Origin: FEN-1219 sp035644475
GTDB taxonomy: Bacteria; Pseudomonadota; Gammaproteobacteria; Steroidobacterales; Rariloculaceae
Length of the DNA: 18,157 bases
NCBI GenBank assembly: GCA_035644475.1
Contig: DASQOL010000167.1
Location: forward strand, 1-18,157
Direction: 5' to 3'
Each line of letters begins with the position of its first letter. Within the stretch, counting starts at the first letter, position 1. The notes beneath the pieces were generated by a model, which was not told the origin of the DNA, made no database searches, and saw only the letters and a list, made by a program, of their open reading frames with translations. The position numbers were made by a program, and so were the translations under genes. Shown here piece by piece: positions 15,461 to 18,157 of the stretch.

Positions 15461-15516
15461 CGCTACGCTTCGTTACTCGATTCTTGTTGGTCTTGTCGTT
15501 TCTCGAGCTGGTCGAT

Positions 15517-15536
15517 GGTACGACAATGATCGTACC
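15517..15536. promoter_or_regulatory. 20-bp inverted repeat upstream of the PepSY-TM gene
   Basis: GGTACGA (15517-15523) and TCGTACC (15530-15536) are perfect reverse complements around a six-base centre. The repeat lies 57-76 bases ahead of ATG 15460, where a regulator could bind. The centre AATGAT faintly recalls a Fur half-site, but the overall match to a Fur box is poor. Confidence 0.35.
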
Positions 15537-15582
15537 GAATCTGCATGCGAACGCCCAGGTGACGCCGCCTAGGGCGCCAAGG

Positions 15583-16134
15583 CTATTGTCTGACCTGGGT
15601 GCCCATGAGCCCGAGAATTGCTTCATAGACCTGGTCGAATTGTCGCCGCGTATCTGCGTCCAGGCTTGCAACTGACTGCCTCAACGTGTCGAGCTCACGC
15701 GCCAGTTGGGCGTGCGACGCAAGGAGCTTTCGAAACCTGACGAACGCACGCACGACGTACACAGTCATCTCAACGGCGCGTTTGCTGCTCAGGACGGTTG
15801 CCGCCATCAAAGCGCCGTGCTCTGTGAACGCCCACGGCCGATGCTTGCGGTGCTTGCCCGGACCACTCTCTAAGGTCGCAAATTGCGACCTTAGAAGGCT
15901 GGCTTCAGCGTCGTTAAGTTGGAACGCGAAGTCAGCAGGAAATCGATCGCTGTTGCGGCGGACTTGCTCGTTGAGGCGCTTCGTCGTAACTCCATAGAGA
16001 ACAGCAAGATCCGAGTCGAGGAGCACGCGCACGTCCCGGATTACGGTAATGCGGCTAGCGACGTCGACGACCGTCTCGGTGGGGGGCGGCGGGCACACGC
16101 GGAAAGCATCGCGTCTCGCCAAGACTCCGGGCAA
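15583..16134 (-). CDS. ORF6N-domain protein
   Basis: This protein of up to 183 residues carries an ORF6N domain (about residues 27-115): ITVIRDVRVLLDSDLAVLYG, then TTKRLNEQVRRNSDRFPADF, and the conserved HRPWAFTEHGALMAATVLSS. A C-terminal helical region (about 130-175) may be a coiled coil. ORF6N proteins occur in phages and as lone chromosomal genes and are presumed DNA-binding; the role is not established. The start is unclear: TTG 16134 opens the frame with a weak GGTGAG upstream, and GTG 16098 is an alternative that still keeps the domain whole. GC content is visibly lower than in neighbours, consistent with transfer. Confidence 0.85.
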   Translation of the reverse strand: MPGVLARRDAFRVCPPPPTETVVDVASRITVIRDVRVLLDSDLAVLYGVTTKRLNEQVRRNSDRFPADFAFQLNDAEASLLRSQFATLESGPGKHRKHRPWAFTEHGALMAATVLSSKRAVEMTVYVVRAFVRFRKLLASHAQLARELDTLRQSVASLDADTRRQFDQVYEAILGLMGTQVRQ

Positions 16135-16297
16135 TGCGCGAATCTCACCGCCGCGCCCGAAAATTACACCGCCGCCTTCAGATCAGTCTAGCGCTACGCG
16201 CCTTATGCAAGTCAGTGCCAGAATGGGACCGGCGTTTGGCGATCCCCGGCCTCGACGACGGATCGGGACGCACTCGAGCGAAAGGCAGGAGACGACA

Positions 16298-16747
16298 GTG
16301 TCGGAACATCACGCAAGAATCGAATGGCAGCGCAGCAGCGCGGACTTCACGTACGCGACGTACAACCGAGCGCACGAGTGGCAGTTCGCGGCCGCGAAGG
16401 TGCCGGCGTCGGCGGCCAAGGAATACCGCGGCGACGAGACGCGAGTGAATCCGGAGGAAGCGTTCGTTGCGGCGCTGTCGTCGTGTCACATGCTCGTGTT
16501 CCTCGCGGTCGCCGCGAAGCGGAAGCTCTCGATCGACGTCTACACGGACGACGCCGTCGGCGTGCTCGAAAAGAACGCCGACGGCAAGCTCGCCATCACG
16601 CGCGTGACGTTGCGGCCGAAAGTCATTTGGTCGGCCGGCGTGACCGTCTCGGCCGAGGACCTTGCGAAGATGCACCACGACGCGCACGAAGGGTGCTTCA
16701 TCGCGAGCTCGGTGAAGACCGAGGTCAGCGTCGCGGCCCAAGGCTGA
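16298..16747 (+). CDS. OsmC/Ohr-family peroxide-reducing protein
   Basis: This 149-residue protein is of normal OsmC size. The two redox cysteines are present: Cys63 in SSCHMLVFLA and Cys133 in EGCFIASSVK. Arg49 and Glu53/Glu54 ahead of the first Cys fit the family active site (RVNPEEAFVAALSSC). The family reduces organic hydroperoxides in the cytoplasm, using lipoyl or thiol donors; this subgroup (YhfA/OsmC-like) is not firmly assigned to Ohr. GTG 16298 is chosen because AGGAG lies six to seven bases upstream; the frame stays open much further back, but without conserved sequence. It precedes the GNAT gene by 73 bases on the same strand. Confidence 0.9.
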   Translation: MSEHHARIEWQRSSADFTYATYNRAHEWQFAAAKVPASAAKEYRGDETRVNPEEAFVAALSSCHMLVFLAVAAKRKLSIDVYTDDAVGVLEKNADGKLAITRVTLRPKVIWSAGVTVSAEDLAKMHHDAHEGCFIASSVKTEVSVAAQG

Positions 16748-16820
16748 TCGTGCTGCGCGGGAGATTCGTCGACAGGCCTTTTGGTCGGTCGCGACGCACA
16801 GGAATCGAGGAGCGTGGTAA

Positions 16821-17330
16821 GTGACGGAATTGCCAGTTGACGACCGGTCGTCCTCCGGGCCGGTGATTCGGCGCGCGACGCGCGACGACCTCAAGCACAT
16901 CGGCCGGCTCGGCGCGCTGCTCGTCGCGGCGCATCATGAGTTCGACTCGCGGCGATTTCTCGCTGCGACGAGTCGGACCAAGGAGGCATACGCGGGCTTT
17001 CTCGGCTCGCAGCTCGATGAGCCGGATGCTGCGGTGTTCGTAGCCGAGGTGGACGCGGACGTGATCGGGTATGCCTATGTTGCCGTGGAATCGTACGACT
17101 ACATGGCGCTGCGCGGGCCGTCGGGGGTGCTGCATGACATCATCGTGGATCCGGAGCGCCGCGGGGGCGGCGTGGGGCGGCGGTTGCTCGAGGCTGTGCT
17201 TGCGTATTTGCAGTCGCGGGGGTTGTCGCAGCTCGTGTTGTCGACGGCTGAGAGGAATGAGGCGGCGCAACGGTTTTTCGCGGGTGTGGGGTTTCGGCCG
17301 ACGATGGTGGAGATGACGCGGGAGCTCTAA
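16821..17330 (+). CDS. GNAT-family N-acetyltransferase
   Basis: This 169-residue protein moves an acetyl group from acetyl-CoA to an unknown amine. It opens with the usual IRRATRDDLKHIGRL first strand and helix, has a central sheet (AVFVAEVDADVIGYAYV), then motif A: LHDIIVDPERRGGGVGRRLL, whose RRGGGVG at 113-119 binds the CoA pyrophosphate. Motif B follows, ERNEAAQRFFAGVGFRPT. GTG 16821 is fixed by GAGGAG at 16807-16812, eight bases upstream. Substrate (amino acid, drug or protein N-terminus) cannot be told. It may be co-transcribed with the OsmC gene. Confidence 0.93.
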   Translation: MTELPVDDRSSSGPVIRRATRDDLKHIGRLGALLVAAHHEFDSRRFLAATSRTKEAYAGFLGSQLDEPDAAVFVAEVDADVIGYAYVAVESYDYMALRGPSGVLHDIIVDPERRGGGVGRRLLEAVLAYLQSRGLSQLVLSTAERNEAAQRFFAGVGFRPTMVEMTREL

Positions 17331-17383
17331 TAATGAATACATCACGCTGTTCGCTATCAGTTCGTAGAGTAGTTCAACGTCGA

Positions 17384-17415
17384 GGCGAGGACGCTACGTC
17401 CGCCATTTCTTCCTT
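17384..17415 (+). terminator. probable intrinsic terminator after the GNAT gene
   Basis: GGC (17384-17386) and GGACG (17389-17393) pair with CGTCC (17397-17401) and GCC (17402-17404) around the loop CTA, with two bulged bases. The pyrimidine/T-rich run ATTTCTTCCTT follows. It lies about 55 bases after the GNAT stop and ahead of the membrane-fusion gene promoter. Confidence 0.45.
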
Positions 17416-17471
17416 GGAGAGGTGACCGCGCCCTCGCCCGCGCGCTAGACTGCCGCCGCGCACCACTCCAC

Positions 17472-17477
17472 TAAACT
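17472..17477 (+). promoter_or_regulatory. -10 element of a likely leaderless membrane-fusion protein gene
   Basis: TAAACT ends six bases before ATG 17484, so transcription would begin at or next to the start codon; no Shine-Dalgarno is present. The identical hexamer and spacing precede the TetR gene. TAGACT at 17446-17451 could be a -35 (20-base spacer, long) or a separate -10 for a short-leader transcript. Confidence 0.5.
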
Positions 17478-17483
17478 TCACCC

Positions 17484-18157
17484 ATGAAACGCCTCGCCAT
17501 CATCGCAGTGCTGGTGATCGTCGCACTCGGCGGCGCGTGGTACCTCGCGCGTCCCAAGCCGGTCAAAGTCGCCGTCGTCACCGCCGAGCGCGGCCCGGTC
17601 ACGGCCACAGTCGCCAACACGCGCGCCGGCACCGTCGACGCCTGCCGCCGCGCGCGTCTCTCGTCGGCATCCGGCGGCCAGATCGCGAACCTGCCGGTCA
17701 AGAAGGGCGAGCACGTCAAACAAGGCCAACTCCTCCTCGAGCTCTGGAACGAAGACACCAAAGCCCAGCTCGAGCTCGAACGTCGCAACGCCGTCGCGTC
17801 CCGGTCGCTCGCAAGAGAAGCCTGCGTCACCGCCGACGTCGCCAAGCGCGACGCCGAGCGCAGCTCCAAGCTGCACGACCAGAAGCTCGCGTCCGAAGAA
17901 GCCGCCGACCAAGCCCGCGGCAAGGCCGACTCCTCGGCCGCCGGCTGCAAAGCCGCCGAGGACACGGCGCGCGTCTCCGACGCCCGCGTCGACGTCACCC
18001 AGGCGCAGCTCAAGCGCACCCAGCTCGTCGCGCCGTTCGACGGCGTGATCGCCGAGATCAACGGCGAGCTCGGCGAGTTCGTCACGCCGTCGCCCGTCGG
18101 CATCCCCACGCCGCCGACCATCGACTTGATCGACGCCACGTGCCTCTACATCAGCGC
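17484..18157 (+). CDS. HlyD/RND-type periplasmic membrane-fusion (adaptor) protein, 3' end outside window
   Basis: The frame runs open from ATG 17484 to the window edge: 224 codons and two bases. An N-terminal membrane anchor (about residues 4-21) is followed by a beta-barrel/lipoyl start with GGQIANLPVKKGEHVKQGQL (about 64-83), the classic first biotinyl-lipoyl half. A long Ala/Glu/Lys/Arg helical hairpin comes next (about 90-170), then the second lipoyl half, LKRTQLVAPFDGVIAEINGE, and GEFVTP. Such proteins bridge an inner-membrane exporter (RND or MacB-type ABC) to an outer-membrane channel. The transporter is probably encoded just beyond the window. Two cysteines in the hairpin (CVTADVAK, AAGCKAAED) are unusual and might form a disulfide. 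No Shine-Dalgarno: see the leaderless -10. Confidence 0.92.
   Translation, partial: MKRLAIIAVLVIVALGGAWYLARPKPVKVAVVTAERGPVTATVANTRAGTVDACRRARLSSASGGQIANLPVKKGEHVKQGQLLLELWNEDTKAQLELERRNAVASRSLAREACVTADVAKRDAERSSKLHDQKLASEEAADQARGKADSSAAGCKAAEDTARVSDARVDVTQAQLKRTQLVAPFDGVIAEINGELGEFVTPSPVGIPTPPTIDLIDATCLYIS

Noticed and set aside
15517..15536. Fur box upstream of the PepSY-TM gene
   Set aside because: Only the central AATGAT resembles the consensus; the arms GGTACGA/TCGTACC do not.
17333..17425. A 30-codon open frame directly after the GNAT gene
   Set aside because: It has no recognisable features and runs through the probable terminator hairpin; too weak to call.

Overview
The window is about 18 kb of densely coded, GC-rich DNA (roughly two thirds G+C by eye) from a Gram-negative bacterium. 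A type Vd patatin autotransporter with an outer-membrane barrel, a Tat-exported murein-peptidase-like protein, a membrane-fusion protein and a lipoprotein all point to a proteobacterium. The gene flavours suggest a gammaproteobacterium near Xanthomonadales, Nevskiales or Steroidobacteraceae, but that placement is inference. GTG and TTG starts are frequent. No tRNA, rRNA, CRISPR array or complete insertion sequence was found.

Layout. (1) 103-2620 (+): a small Pro-rich putative lipoprotein followed by a 757-residue secreted, cysteine-rich protein of unknown function. A perfect GC hairpin at 2634-2665 separates this pair from the convergent genes that follow. (2) 2682-5040 (-): two tandem, paralogous PLP enzymes of Cys/Met metabolism, the upstream one close to cystathionine gamma-synthase (MetB). 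(3) 5272-6825 (-): a small secreted protein, a 56-residue ribbon-helix-helix protein (5564-5734) and an SPFH/band-7 membrane protein. The SPFH gene has a near-consensus promoter full of palindromes, which is a plausible operator for the ribbon-helix-helix protein. (4) 6954-11127 (-): a patatin/POTRA/beta-barrel autotransporter, a class III omega-aminotransferase and a four-helix membrane protein, tightly spaced and probably co-transcribed. (5) 11195-12860 (+): a perfect 33-bp inverted repeat, a TetR regulator that looks leaderless with its operator inside the promoter, and thioredoxin reductase. (6) 13069-14473 (+): a Tat-exported DUF882/M15-like peptidase, a small unknown membrane protein, and a start-less C-terminal remnant of a glutathione S-transferase. 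(7) 14507-16134 (-): a PepSY-TM protein and an ORF6N-domain protein of lower GC. (8) 16298-18157 (+): an OsmC-family protein, a GNAT acetyltransferase, a probable terminator, and the first 224 codons of an HlyD/RND-type membrane-fusion protein cut by the window edge.

Most of the window is envelope, redox and amino-acid metabolism. The least explained parts are the lipoprotein/757-residue pair, the SPFH/ribbon-helix-helix control region, the 33-bp hairpin between the autotransporter and TetR genes, and the shared leaderless layout TAAACT-N6-ATG in front of the TetR and membrane-fusion genes.
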